A stretch of 10,956 bases of DNA, from contig JAPUHZ010000329.1 in the NCBI GenBank assembly GCA_027297485.1, positions 1-10,956 on the forward strand. Direction: 5' to 3'. Below the pieces are notes generated by a model. It made no database searches and was not told the DNA's origin. It was given only the letters and a program-made list of their open reading frames with translations. Source of the DNA: Deltaproteobacteria bacterium (GTDB lineage: Bacteria; Desulfobacterota_B; Binatia; UBA9968). This document shows positions 1 through 7,474 of the stretch, piece after piece (the first letter of the stretch is position 1; every line of letters starts with the position of its first letter). The translations under genes were made by a program, and so were the position numbers.

Positions 1-1
1 G

Positions 2-157
2 GATTTGGATCTGATTCTTAATATCAGCGGCAACATTATGGGAAACACGATCTGCCCATTTGGCGATGCAGCCGCTATGCCGGCCGCCGCCTTTATCAAG
101 AAGTACCGTGAGGAGTTTGAGGACCATATTACACATAAGAAGTGCGTGGTGGCATGA
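2..157 (+). CDS. nuoF: NADH-quinone oxidoreductase subunit F, C-terminal fragment
   Basis: This is the last 51 codons of NuoF, the peripheral-arm subunit that binds FMN, oxidises NADH and passes electrons to Fe-S cluster N3; the 5' part lies outside the window. The frame enters open at position 2 and ends at TGA 155-157. The visible peptide contains GNTICPFGDAAAMP, which matches the family segment T-I-C-x-x-G-D-A-A. Its cysteine (codon 53-55) corresponds to the fourth ligand of cluster N3; the other three ligands would be upstream. The following amphipathic stretch FIKKYREEFEDHI is the usual C-terminal helix, and a short KKCVVA tail follows. The gene lies upstream of nuoG in the same direction, as in the standard nuo order. 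The identification rests on a short but highly conserved segment. Confidence 0.93.
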   Translation, partial: DLDLILNISGNIMGNTICPFGDAAAMPAAAFIKKYREEFEDHITHKKCVVA

Positions 158-351
158 GAGTGTTGGAGTCAACTGCCTGCCTGGAACTATCTTTCAGGTC
201 CGATGCAATACAGTCCTCTTACGCTCGACATATCGCCGATGGCTCCTCCGAGGTACGCTTGAATCTACTCGTCCGGTGCATCGGTCCTTCAAGACAGCCC
301 CAGGCAGGAGGCAGAAGGGCTTCTTTCAACGGTCTGTAATGAGTTGATAAC
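158..351 (+). other. nuoF-nuoG intergenic spacer (194 bp) without a convincing gene
   Basis: The spacer is far longer than most other junctions in this operon, which are 12 bp or less. Most of it (176-308) is a long imperfect inverted repeat, described separately. A reading frame starting at ATG 154, which overlaps the nuoF stop codon in an ATGA arrangement, runs to 339 and would encode about 61 residues. It passes through both palindrome arms, has no recognisable motif and reads like translated repeat sequence, so I do not call it a gene. No clear Shine-Dalgarno sequence precedes nuoG; the bases just upstream of its ATG are AT-rich (gagttgataac). Confidence 0.6.
176..308. repeat. Long imperfect palindrome / potential stem-loop in the nuoF-nuoG spacer
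   Basis: The left arm (176-207) and right arm (277-308) are reverse complements in a single ungapped register, with 26 of 32 positions matching. Two blocks are perfect: CCTGCCTGG (176-184) with CCAGGCAGG (300-308), and CCGATGCA (200-207) with TGCATCGG (277-284). Between them, segments such as 190-193 with 291-294 and 196-198 with 286-288 also pair. The mismatches are at 185, 186, 189, 194, 195 and 199. The 69-nt centre (208-276) shows no continuation of the stem. Size and form resemble a small palindromic mobile element (MITE-like or REP/BIME-like), or a folded RNA element in the nuo transcript. The sequence alone does not decide which. No target-site duplication was recognised. Confidence 0.75.
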
Positions 352-1923
352 ATGGACCCAGTGAAACTAACCATCGACGGTCGCGAAATTACTACGACCC
401 GGGGAAGTACAGTCATCCAGGCTGCCGCGGATGAAGGCATTGCCATTCCGCATTACTGCTATCATCCTAAACTCTCAGTTCCCGGCAACTGTCGCATGTG
501 TCTGGTAGAGATCGAGAAGATGCCGAAGCTCCAGATCGCCTGCAACACCAAAGTCAACGACGGGATGGCAGTCAAGACCCAAAGCCTGCGGGTGCTTGAG
601 GCGCGCAAGGCGGTCATGGAGTTCCTGCTTATTAATCATCCTTTGGACTGCCCGATCTGTGACCAGGCTGGGGAGTGCTGGCTCCAGGATTATTACATGC
701 AACACAATCTTAAGGAGAGCCGATTTGATGAAAGGAAAGAACGGGATCGGAAGCGAGAACTCTTTGGCCCAAATGTCATCTTTGACGCCGAGCGCTGTAT
801 CAAGTGCACCCGCTGCGTTCGCTTCCTCCAAGAGGTAACGCATACGGAAGAGCTGACCGTACTGAACCGCGGTGACGATTCGACCATTGCTCTCTTCCCC
901 GGTAAAACGCTCGACAATCCCCTTTCCGCAAACGTTAACGATATCTGCCCGGTCGGGGCTCTCACGGACCGTGATTTTCGCTTCAAAGTACGGGTCTGGA
1001 ACCTGGAAAATACCCCTTCAGTCTGTCCTGGCTGCAGTACGGGTTGCAATATCACGATAGGCAGCTATCAGAACCGGATCGCGCGCTTCAAGCCCCGAAT
1101 CAATGAGGAAGTGAACAGCCATTGGATCTGCGATGAGGGGCGGTACTGTTTCCACCCCCTTACCGACGGTGAGCGGCTCACTTCCCCGTTAATTCGTCAG
1201 GAGGGAGGACTAGTGCCTACGGACTGGGAAACGGCCCTCAAGACCGCCCTTTCCGGTCTCAGAACCGCCGCGGGGCTAGGCGGCCTCATCTCCGGGAGAA
1301 ATACCAACGAAGAGGCCTTCCTCTTTGTCAAGCTCATGAAAACGTTTTCTCCCCAACCCGCCCTGGAGGTCTTTTACCAGGAGAGAGAGCTTACGGAAGT
1401 GGCGAAAATTTTAATGAGCCCGGACCGCTCTCCCAATTTCCGTGGGGCCAGAGAGGTGGGGGTCACTTCCAATGGAGGCCTCAACTCGTGGGTTCAACGA
1501 TTGGTCCAAAGGCAATTCCAGAGCGCCTACGTCGTAGGAGAAGATTTGCTCTCCTTGCTGCCGGACGGGGAAAAAATAAAGAGCGCTCTGGAACAGCTCT
1601 CTTTCCTGGTCGTTCAGGAAACCCACCTTACCCCCACAGCGAGACTGGCCCATGTGGTTCTTCCCGCTACGAATTTTGCGGAGAAGGAAGGGACCTATAC
1701 GAACCGCAAGGGAAGGGTACAGAGACTACACGCCGCTCTAGTTCCGCCCCCAGGCCCACTTCAGGACTGGGAGATCTTTACCCGCCTGTTGACCATTGCC
1801 GGGGAGAAATCCGCTTATCAAAGCCCTGGTCAAATCTTTCTGCAAATAGCCGCAGAATTTCCCAGATACAAGGGACTCACCTACGAACAAATGGGGAGCC
1901 AAGGAGTTCAACCCGAGCAGTAA
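352..1923 (+). CDS. nuoG: NADH-quinone oxidoreductase subunit G (short form)
   Basis: NuoG is the large Fe-S subunit of the complex I peripheral arm and relays electrons from NuoF/NuoE towards NuoI. The 523-residue product shows the domains in order. A 2Fe-2S ferredoxin domain (about 1-80) has N1b ligands C36, C47, C50 and C64. The His-Cys segment supplies N5 ligands H96, C100, C103 and C109 (NHPLDCPICDQAGEC). N4 ligands are C149, C152, C155 and C199. The N7 motif is CPGCSTGC, with C225, C228, C232 and C260. A molybdopterin-oxidoreductase-like domain follows, ending in the typical VLPATNFAEKEGTYTNRKGRVQ stretch (positions 1658-1723). Family members are usually about 700-900 residues, so this domain is much reduced, yet the frame is intact and the C-terminal signature is kept. 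ATG 352 fits the expected N-terminus of the ferredoxin domain. nuoH follows 12 bp downstream. Confidence 0.95.
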   Translation: MDPVKLTIDGREITTTRGSTVIQAAADEGIAIPHYCYHPKLSVPGNCRMCLVEIEKMPKLQIACNTKVNDGMAVKTQSLRVLEARKAVMEFLLINHPLDCPICDQAGECWLQDYYMQHNLKESRFDERKERDRKRELFGPNVIFDAERCIKCTRCVRFLQEVTHTEELTVLNRGDDSTIALFPGKTLDNPLSANVNDICPVGALTDRDFRFKVRVWNLENTPSVCPGCSTGCNITIGSYQNRIARFKPRINEEVNSHWICDEGRYCFHPLTDGERLTSPLIRQEGGLVPTDWETALKTALSGLRTAAGLGGLISGRNTNEEAFLFVKLMKTFSPQPALEVFYQERELTEVAKILMSPDRSPNFRGAREVGVTSNGGLNSWVQRLVQRQFQSAYVVGEDLLSLLPDGEKIKSALEQLSFLVVQETHLTPTARLAHVVLPATNFAEKEGTYTNRKGRVQRLHAALVPPPGPLQDWEIFTRLLTIAGEKSAYQSPGQIFLQIAAEFPRYKGLTYEQMGSQGVQPEQ

Positions 1924-1935
1924 GATTAAGCACCG

Positions 1936-3033
1936 ATGGTCATTGAACTCAGCATCATTGCGGCAAAGGCATTGCTTGTCCTGTTCATGGTTTTGAATCT
2001 TGCGGGTATCATGGGCTGGATCGAAAGAAAAGGAAGCGCCCTGATCCAGGACCGCATTGGCGCCAACCGGGCCTCTGTTTTCGGCTTTGCCGGCCTGGGA
2101 TTAGTGAATACCCTGCTTGCAGATCCCCTTAAGTTTCTTACCAAAGAGGATTTTGTTCCGCCCCATGGCGACAGATTGTTACACACACTGGCGCCCTGCC
2201 TTGCACTCTTTCCTGCCTTAATTACGTTCGCCGTCATTCCCTTCGGCGACGTCCTGATCATCGGGGATCGTGTCATCAACCTTCAAGTGGCCAATCTCAA
2301 TGTGGGTATCCTCTATATCTTTGCCTTTGCCTCCTTAAGTGTGTACAGCATCGTGATCGGGGCGTGGGCCTCAAACAACAAGTTCTCTCTGTTGGGAGGG
2401 GTGAGAGGGTCGGCCCAGATGATCTCCTATGAAATCGCCATGGGACTGTCGGTTATGGGCATCCTGATGATCTATGAGACGCTGGAGTTGCAAGAGATCG
2501 TTCGGGGGCAGGGAGACCTCCTCTGGGGCTGGCTACCGGCCTGGGGCATAGTTCTCCAGCCTGTCGCCTTTTTGCTCTTTTTCACGGCGGCCGTGGCGGA
2601 AACGAAAAGGATACCGTTTGACCTGCCGGAGGCGGAATCGGAACTCGTTGCGGGATTCCACACTGAGTACTCGGGAGGCAAATTCCTCATGTTCTTTGCC
2701 GGGGAATTTGCCGAAATGGTTACCTCAGCAGCCCTCATCACCACCCTTTTCTTTGGTGGATGGCAAGTTCCCTTTCTTCTAAGCGATGGGTTTTACTTTC
2801 CTTTGGGCGGAACCCTTCCATTGCCTCACCTCGCAGTGGTGCTCCTGCAAGTAGGGGCTTTCGGCCTCAAAGTTGTCTTTTTCTGTTGGCTGTTTATTTT
2901 ACTGCGCTGGAGCCTTCCCCGTTTTCGCTATGATCAGGTCATGCGCCTGGGTTGGAAGATGCTCTTGCCCCTTGGCCTCGTGAACATGGTGGTTACCGCA
3001 ATTGTAATTGTAGCCTTGCAAAATAGTCGTTAA
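1936..3033 (+). CDS. nuoH: NADH-quinone oxidoreductase subunit H
   Basis: NuoH is the membrane subunit that joins the peripheral and membrane arms and forms much of the quinone-binding chamber. The 365-residue, very hydrophobic product has about eight or nine membrane segments. The family loop ERKGSALIQDRIGANR (residues 30-45) is present; the usual GPNR reads GANR here. The signature PFDLPEAESELVAGFHTEYS (227-246) carries the conserved acidic residues of the E-channel/quinone region, and GEFAEM follows at 256-261. It is somewhat longer than the E. coli protein (325 residues). It starts 12 bp after nuoG and ends 6 bp before nuoJ, so there is no room for nuoI, which normally sits here. The Shine-Dalgarno sequence is weak, so translation may depend on coupling to nuoG. 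Confidence 0.97.
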   Translation: MVIELSIIAAKALLVLFMVLNLAGIMGWIERKGSALIQDRIGANRASVFGFAGLGLVNTLLADPLKFLTKEDFVPPHGDRLLHTLAPCLALFPALITFAVIPFGDVLIIGDRVINLQVANLNVGILYIFAFASLSVYSIVIGAWASNNKFSLLGGVRGSAQMISYEIAMGLSVMGILMIYETLELQEIVRGQGDLLWGWLPAWGIVLQPVAFLLFFTAAVAETKRIPFDLPEAESELVAGFHTEYSGGKFLMFFAGEFAEMVTSAALITTLFFGGWQVPFLLSDGFYFPLGGTLPLPHLAVVLLQVGAFGLKVVFFCWLFILLRWSLPRFRYDQVMRLGWKMLLPLGLVNMVVTAIVIVALQNSR

Positions 3034-3039
3034 GAAATC

Positions 3040-3537
3040 ATGACAGGACCGTTGATCCTTTTTCTAATCCTTGCAGGCATCTCCATTATCTCGTCCCTGT
3101 TGGTGGTCTTCCAGAGGAACGTCGTCCATAGTGCCATGGCTCTTGTAGCCACTCTTTTTCTCATCGCGGTTCTCTTTCTTACGCTTGAAGCTCCCATGGT
3201 GGGGATCCTCCAAATACTTGTCTATGCAGGGGCTATCATGGTCCTCTTTCTCTTTGTCATCATGCTGTTGAATCCGGGGGTTTTGGAGCGACGGCGGATC
3301 TTTTGGTGGGGCCTTGGGTCGCTGGCAGCGTTGCTTCTGATCTTCGTGTTGGTTTCCCTCGTCTCCGCTCCGCCTAGTCTGGTCGTCGGCCGCGCACCCA
3401 CGAGTGGCTCCTTCGGCAGCCCGGAGATGCTGGCCCAAAGCCTCTTCACCGACTTTGTCCTGCCGTTTGAGATCGCCTCAGTCTTGCTCTTGGTAGCGAT
3501 CATAGGTGCAGTGATTCTAGCAAAGAGGGAGGACTGA
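3040..3537 (+). CDS. nuoJ: NADH-quinone oxidoreductase subunit J
   Basis: NuoJ is a small membrane subunit next to NuoH and NuoK; its third helix helps couple quinone chemistry to proton movement. The 165-residue product has about five membrane segments. It contains the hallmark helix [20 protein letters not shown] (roughly residues 57-76), the most conserved part of the family, which contains the pi-bulge region. A Pro/Gly-rich extramembrane loop (about 108-130) and a last membrane segment ending in AKRED follow, as usual. It is slightly shorter than E. coli NuoJ (184 residues). The gene starts 6 bp after nuoH and ends 7 bp before nuoK. Confidence 0.95.
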   Translation: MTGPLILFLILAGISIISSLLVVFQRNVVHSAMALVATLFLIAVLFLTLEAPMVGILQILVYAGAIMVLFLFVIMLLNPGVLERRRIFWWGLGSLAALLLIFVLVSLVSAPPSLVVGRAPTSGSFGSPEMLAQSLFTDFVLPFEIASVLLLVAIIGAVILAKRED

Positions 3538-3544
3538 CTCAGGC

Positions 3545-3847
3545 ATGGTGCCATTAAATTATTACCTAGTCTTAAGCGCTATTATCTTTGCCATCGGCGT
3601 CAGCGGCGTCATCATCAGGCGCAATATCATCGTGATTCTGATGTCCATCGAACTCATGCTCAACGCGGTTAATCTGACCTTCATCGCCTTTTCCCGTTCG
3701 ATCGGCACTATGGATGGTCAGGTGATCGTCTTTTTTGTCATGACGGTCGCTGCCGCCGAGGCGGTGGTTGGATTGGGGATTATCATCTCCGTATTTCGCC
3801 ACCGCCAGACCCTGGACCCACAGCAGATGCAGCTCCTCAAGTGGTAG
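3545..3847 (+). CDS. nuoK: NADH-quinone oxidoreductase subunit K
   Basis: NuoK is a three-helix membrane subunit homologous to MrpC that contributes to the proton path between NuoH and the antiporter-like subunits. The product is exactly 100 residues, the standard length. Both essential membrane glutamates are present at the E. coli numbering: E36 in LMSIELMLN and E72 in AAAEAVVGL. The start ATG 3545 gives the expected N-terminus; a purine-rich GGGAGGA at about 3525-3531 lies rather far upstream and may assist initiation. The stop codon (3845-3847) lies 2 bp before the chosen nuoL start, so the two are probably translationally coupled. Confidence 0.96.
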   Translation: MVPLNYYLVLSAIIFAIGVSGVIIRRNIIVILMSIELMLNAVNLTFIAFSRSIGTMDGQVIVFFVMTVAAAEAVVGLGIIISVFRHRQTLDPQQMQLLKW

Positions 3848-3849
3848 AG

Positions 3850-5766
3850 ATGGCAACTTCAATCGAAACCCTGACCCTCCTTCGTTTTATCCCTCTGATC
3901 CCTCTCTTAGGGGCAGTGGTCAACGTCTTTTTCGGTTTGCGGTTGGGGCGAAAAAATGGTGGTCTCTTGGCCTCGGCGGCTGTGGCGTTCTCTTTTCTCC
4001 TGTCTCTCTGGGTTTTCTGGCTTCTTCCTATGGGAGGAATCGTCAAAGATAGTCTCTTTACCTGGATTGAGTCCGGTCCTTTTAAGGCAGAGGTCGCATT
4101 TCAAGTTGACGCCTTAAGCGCGGTGATGCTCCTGGTGATAAGCGGGATCGGTCTCCTGATCCACATCTATTCCCTGGGATACATGGGCCGTGACGAGGGG
4201 ATGGTCCGTTACTTCGCCTATCTCAACCTCTTCATCTTTTTCATGCTTCTCCTGGTCATGGCCGATAATCTTCTCCTCCTCTTTGTTGGCTGGGAGGGAG
4301 TCGGGCTTTGCTCCTATCTTCTCATCGGCTTCTGGCACCAGGATCACACCAATACCATAGCAGGGAACAAGGCCTTTGTTGTTAACCGGATTGGCGACTT
4401 GGGCTTTCTCCTAGGAATTCTGCTCCTCTTCTGGGAGATGGGCCGTCAGGGGGTATGGACCATTGACTTTCTGGAACTCCAAAGGAGCGCCCATCTCCTC
4501 AGGCCTGAGAGTGTAACCATCATCACTCTGCTTCTCTTTGTTGGCGCCACGGGGAAGTCGGCGCAGATCCCGCTCTATGTCTGGCTGCCGGACGCCATGC
4601 AAGGGCCAACACCGGTGAGCGCCCTGATCCATGCCGCCACCATGGTGACTGCCGGGGTTTACATGATTGCACGCCTCTACTTTCTCTTCTCTTTGGCCCC
4701 TGCGACTCTTGCCGTGATCGCCACCCTGGGTGCCCTCACCGCTTTTTTTGCCGCGACCATCGCCCTGGCTCAAAACGACATCAAGCGGGTATTGGCCTAC
4801 TCTACGGTAAGCCAACTGGGCTATATGTTTCTGGCCATAGGTATGGGGGCCTTCACCACAGCGATCTTTCATCTCTTTACCCACGCCTTTTTCAAGGCGT
4901 GTCTCTTTTTGAGTGCTGGGAGTGTCATCCATGGCCTTCAAGGGGAACAGGATATGAGAAAAATGGGAGGGCTGAAGTCCTACCTTCCCACCACCTACTG
5001 GACCTATCTCATTGCCGCTTTGGCTATTTCCGGCGTGCCGTTGACGGCCGGCTTCTTCTCCAAGGATCAAATTCTCTGGCAGGCCTTCGCAAGTTCGAAT
5101 AGTTCATTTTGGCTCTGGCTTTTGGCATGGATCACCGCGGGGCTGACCGCTTTTTATATGTTCCGGCAATTCTTCATGGTCTTTCATGGAAAGTGTCGGG
5201 TAGAGGAGAGTGTCAGGGCCCACATCCATGAATCACCTAGGGTTATGACGGCGCCGTTAATGCTATTGGCTTTAGGGTCGATCTTCGCGGGTTGGTTGGG
5301 AACGCCGGAGTTTATGTGGGGGAGCGCCTGGGGCCGTTGGCTGCAACCCGTATTCGGGATCAAGGAGACAATCCATCAGGGGGCAGTTTCAGAAGAAATC
5401 CTTCTCATGGCTCTTACCTTGGGGATGGTGGGAGCGGGCATTTATCTGGCCTACCTTTCCTATTACCGCGGAGGAAAGCTTCCGGAGCGTCTTTCCTCCT
5501 GGGCGCTCTATAAGTGGCTCCTCAACAAATACTATATCGATGAATGCTACGACCGGTTATTGGTTCGTCCTTTCACCGGTTGTTCCAGATGGCTGGCGAA
5601 TGTCTTCGACCTGACCATTATCGATGGAATGGTTAACGGCGTGGCCAACCGAGTCGCGGGCAACAGCCAATTTTGGCGTCAGCTCCAAACCGGAAATGTC
5701 CAGCATTACCTTCTCGGTTTCCTGACCGGGACACTGTTGATCCTGGCCTATTACCTTTACCGGTAG
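3850..5766 (+). CDS. nuoL: NADH-quinone oxidoreductase subunit L
   Basis: NuoL is the distal antiporter-like proton-pumping subunit of the membrane arm, homologous to MrpA. From ATG 3850 the product is 638 residues (613 in E. coli). Channel residues are in place: E149 in GWEGVGLCSY, K236 in GATGKSAQIPL, K349 in THAFFKACLF and K405 in GFFSKDQI. The segment WLPDAMQGPTPVSALIHAATMV (about 245-266) is a strong family signature. The C-terminus has the conserved NKYYIDECYD, the IDGMVNGVA region, the lateral helix and a final membrane segment (LLGFLTGTLLILAYYLY). A GTG at 3841 in the same frame would add three residues and overlap nuoK by 7 bp; ATG 3850 is preferred. A 142-bp gap follows before nuoM. 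Confidence 0.96.
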   Translation: MATSIETLTLLRFIPLIPLLGAVVNVFFGLRLGRKNGGLLASAAVAFSFLLSLWVFWLLPMGGIVKDSLFTWIESGPFKAEVAFQVDALSAVMLLVISGIGLLIHIYSLGYMGRDEGMVRYFAYLNLFIFFMLLLVMADNLLLLFVGWEGVGLCSYLLIGFWHQDHTNTIAGNKAFVVNRIGDLGFLLGILLLFWEMGRQGVWTIDFLELQRSAHLLRPESVTIITLLLFVGATGKSAQIPLYVWLPDAMQGPTPVSALIHAATMVTAGVYMIARLYFLFSLAPATLAVIATLGALTAFFAATIALAQNDIKRVLAYSTVSQLGYMFLAIGMGAFTTAIFHLFTHAFFKACLFLSAGSVIHGLQGEQDMRKMGGLKSYLPTTYWTYLIAALAISGVPLTAGFFSKDQILWQAFASSNSSFWLWLLAWITAGLTAFYMFRQFFMVFHGKCRVEESVRAHIHESPRVMTAPLMLLALGSIFAGWLGTPEFMWGSAWGRWLQPVFGIKETIHQGAVSEEILLMALTLGMVGAGIYLAYLSYYRGGKLPERLSSWALYKWLLNKYYIDECYDRLLVRPFTGCSRWLANVFDLTIIDGMVNGVANRVAGNSQFWRQLQTGNVQHYLLGFLTGTLLILAYYLYR

Positions 5767-5908
5767 GAATCGATGACGAACTCCGTTCGAATGCAAAATG
5801 CAAAAGGAAAAATGCAAAATTTAGATGGGATTAAATGCAGAAATACTGAGCAGGGGAGACTCCGCGGGGTCGATTGTTTAAAGATCTCAGCCAACTTTTA
5901 AGACGTTT
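5767..5908 (+). other. nuoL-nuoM intergenic spacer (142 bp)
   Basis: This is the second long gap in an otherwise tight gene cluster. Its first half contains a short A-rich repeat tract (5790-5823), described separately; the remainder (5824-5908) shows no gene, terminator or clear promoter. The bases before the nuoM ATG (aacttttaagacgttt) contain no good Shine-Dalgarno sequence. I see nothing that would prevent read-through from nuoL to nuoM. Confidence 0.55.
5790..5823. repeat. ATGCAAA short-unit repeat tract
   Basis: The heptamer ATGCAAA occurs at 5791-5797, 5798-5804 and 5812-5818, the first two back to back. A related AAATGCAG lies just after at 5833-5840. The tract is purine-rich on the + strand. 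From general familiarity, similar degenerate runs of this unit occur between genes in many environmental bacterial genomes, but their function is not known to me. It probably spreads or grows by slippage and has inserted into the nuoL-nuoM gap. Confidence 0.6.
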
Positions 5909-7474
5909 ATGGTGCCATCAATAACTGAGTTATTCCCCGGATATCTAACTCTGCTTGTTTTCCTCCCCGCCGCAGGGGCTCTGCTGCTCCTGTTTATTCC
6001 ACGCCGCCTTACCCAGCTGCTCTTTCAAACGGCATTGCTCTTTGCCTCTTTAACCTTTCTTTGGTCACTCAAGCTTCTATGGCATTTCGATCCGACGTTG
6101 GGAGAGATGCAGTTTACGGAGCGCTTTGCTTGGATCCCCACTTACGGGATCGACTACTTCGTTGGTATTGACGGAATCAGTCTCTTCCTCGTCTTGCTCA
6201 CCACCCTTCTCGGACCGATCGTGATCCTGGCCTCTTGGACCATCAACAAAAGGGTCAAGGAGTATCTCTTTTTCATGTTGACCCTGGAAACCGGCATGGT
6301 CGGCACCTTCATGGCCCTCGATCTCTTCCTCTTCTATGTCTTTTGGGAGGTCATGCTGGTCCCGATGTATTTTCTCATCGGCGTATGGGGAGGAGCCCGT
6401 CGCGTCTATGCTACGCTCAAGTTCGTTCTCTACACGATGAGCGGAAGTCTTCTCATGCTCGTTGCCATCATCTATTTGGCAACACGCAACTACGAAGTCA
6501 CTCAAATCTGGACCTTTGATCTCTTACAAATCTATAACCTCCAGCTCCCCTACGAGGAGCAGATTTGGCTCTTTTTGGCTTTCGCCCTCTCCTTTGCCAT
6601 CAAAGTCCCTCTTTTTCCCTTCCACACCTGGCTCCCGGATGCCCATGTGGAGGCGCCCACGGCCGGCTCGGTCATCCTCGCAGGGGTTCTCCTCAAGATG
6701 GGCACCTACGGGTTTCTTCGCTTTGCCATCCCACTATTTCCCGATGCCACGCTGGCGGCTGCGCCTTTCATCATCGCCCTAGCAGTGACCGGCATCATCT
6801 ATGGGGCCCTGGTAGCCATGATGCAGGCAGATCTCAAGAGGCTCGTCGCCTATTCTTCGGTGAGCCATATGGGGTTTGTTATGCTGGGCTTATTTGCGCT
6901 TAATCTTCAGGGCTTTCAAGGGGCCATCTACCATATGCTCAATCATGGCCTTTCCACCGGCGCGCTTTTCCTCATGGTGGGCATGATCTATGACAGGCGT
7001 CACACGCGCATGATCGATGACTTCGGCGGGCTATGGAAGCCAATGCCTATCTTTTCTGCTATCTTTCTCGTGGTCACTCTTTCTTCCATAGGCCTTCCCG
7101 GTCTTAACGGCTTTGTCGGAGAATTTCTCATCCTTTTAGGCGCGTTCAAAACTGCTCCTTTCTGGGCCGCCGGAGCTGCCACTGGCGTGATCCTAGGAGC
7201 CATCTATATGCTCTGGATGTTTCGCCGGGTGATCTTTGGTCCCCTGAACCGCCCGGAGAACCAAAAACTCAAGGACATCGGGGTGAGGGAGATCGTCATG
7301 CTAGCCCCTATCCTCGTCTTGATCTTTTTTATGGGGATTTATCCCCAACCGTTTTTAAGCCGGATGAAACCATCGATAGATCTTGTCATCCAGCGGGTCG
7401 AGAGCAAGATGCAGGCTACTCCGTTAATCCTTGAGGGAGTGAAGAGCAGAGAGACGAAATCCTATGGAAATTAA
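5909..7474 (+). CDS. nuoM: NADH-quinone oxidoreductase subunit M
   Basis: NuoM is the middle antiporter-like proton-pumping subunit, homologous to MrpD and related to NuoL and NuoN. The 521-residue product (509 in E. coli) is predicted to have about 14 membrane segments. Essential residues are present: E147 in FWEVMLVPMYFLIG, K232 in AIKVPLFPFHTWLPDAHVEAP, K263 in GVLLKMGTYGFLR and E405 in GFVGEF. The last of these replaces the lysine seen in NuoL, as is normal for NuoM. ATG 5909 gives the usual short N-terminal region. The 3' end overlaps nuoN by 11 bp (7464-7474), a strong sign of coupled translation. Confidence 0.97.
   Translation: MVPSITELFPGYLTLLVFLPAAGALLLLFIPRRLTQLLFQTALLFASLTFLWSLKLLWHFDPTLGEMQFTERFAWIPTYGIDYFVGIDGISLFLVLLTTLLGPIVILASWTINKRVKEYLFFMLTLETGMVGTFMALDLFLFYVFWEVMLVPMYFLIGVWGGARRVYATLKFVLYTMSGSLLMLVAIIYLATRNYEVTQIWTFDLLQIYNLQLPYEEQIWLFLAFALSFAIKVPLFPFHTWLPDAHVEAPTAGSVILAGVLLKMGTYGFLRFAIPLFPDATLAAAPFIIALAVTGIIYGALVAMMQADLKRLVAYSSVSHMGFVMLGLFALNLQGFQGAIYHMLNHGLSTGALFLMVGMIYDRRHTRMIDDFGGLWKPMPIFSAIFLVVTLSSIGLPGLNGFVGEFLILLGAFKTAPFWAAGAATGVILGAIYMLWMFRRVIFGPLNRPENQKLKDIGVREIVMLAPILVLIFFMGIYPQPFLSRMKPSIDLVIQRVESKMQATPLILEGVKSRETKSYGN

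Noticed and set aside
154..339. Reading frame of about 61 codons overlapping the nuoF stop (ATGA) and filling the nuoF-nuoG gap
   Set aside because: It runs through both arms of the palindrome, shows no family motif or membrane segment, and its composition is that of translated repeat DNA. The ATGA overlap is probably chance.
4411..5070. Minus-strand frame of 219 codons inside nuoL
   Set aside because: It is antisense to the strongly conserved part of nuoL. Its product is rich in charged residues, Gly and His, as expected for the antisense of a hydrophobic protein.
3545..5918. Identical ATGGTGCCAT at the starts of nuoK (3545) and nuoM (5909)
   Set aside because: The identity is only 10 bases and ends at once on both sides; it is most simply explained as chance between two MVP-starting proteins.
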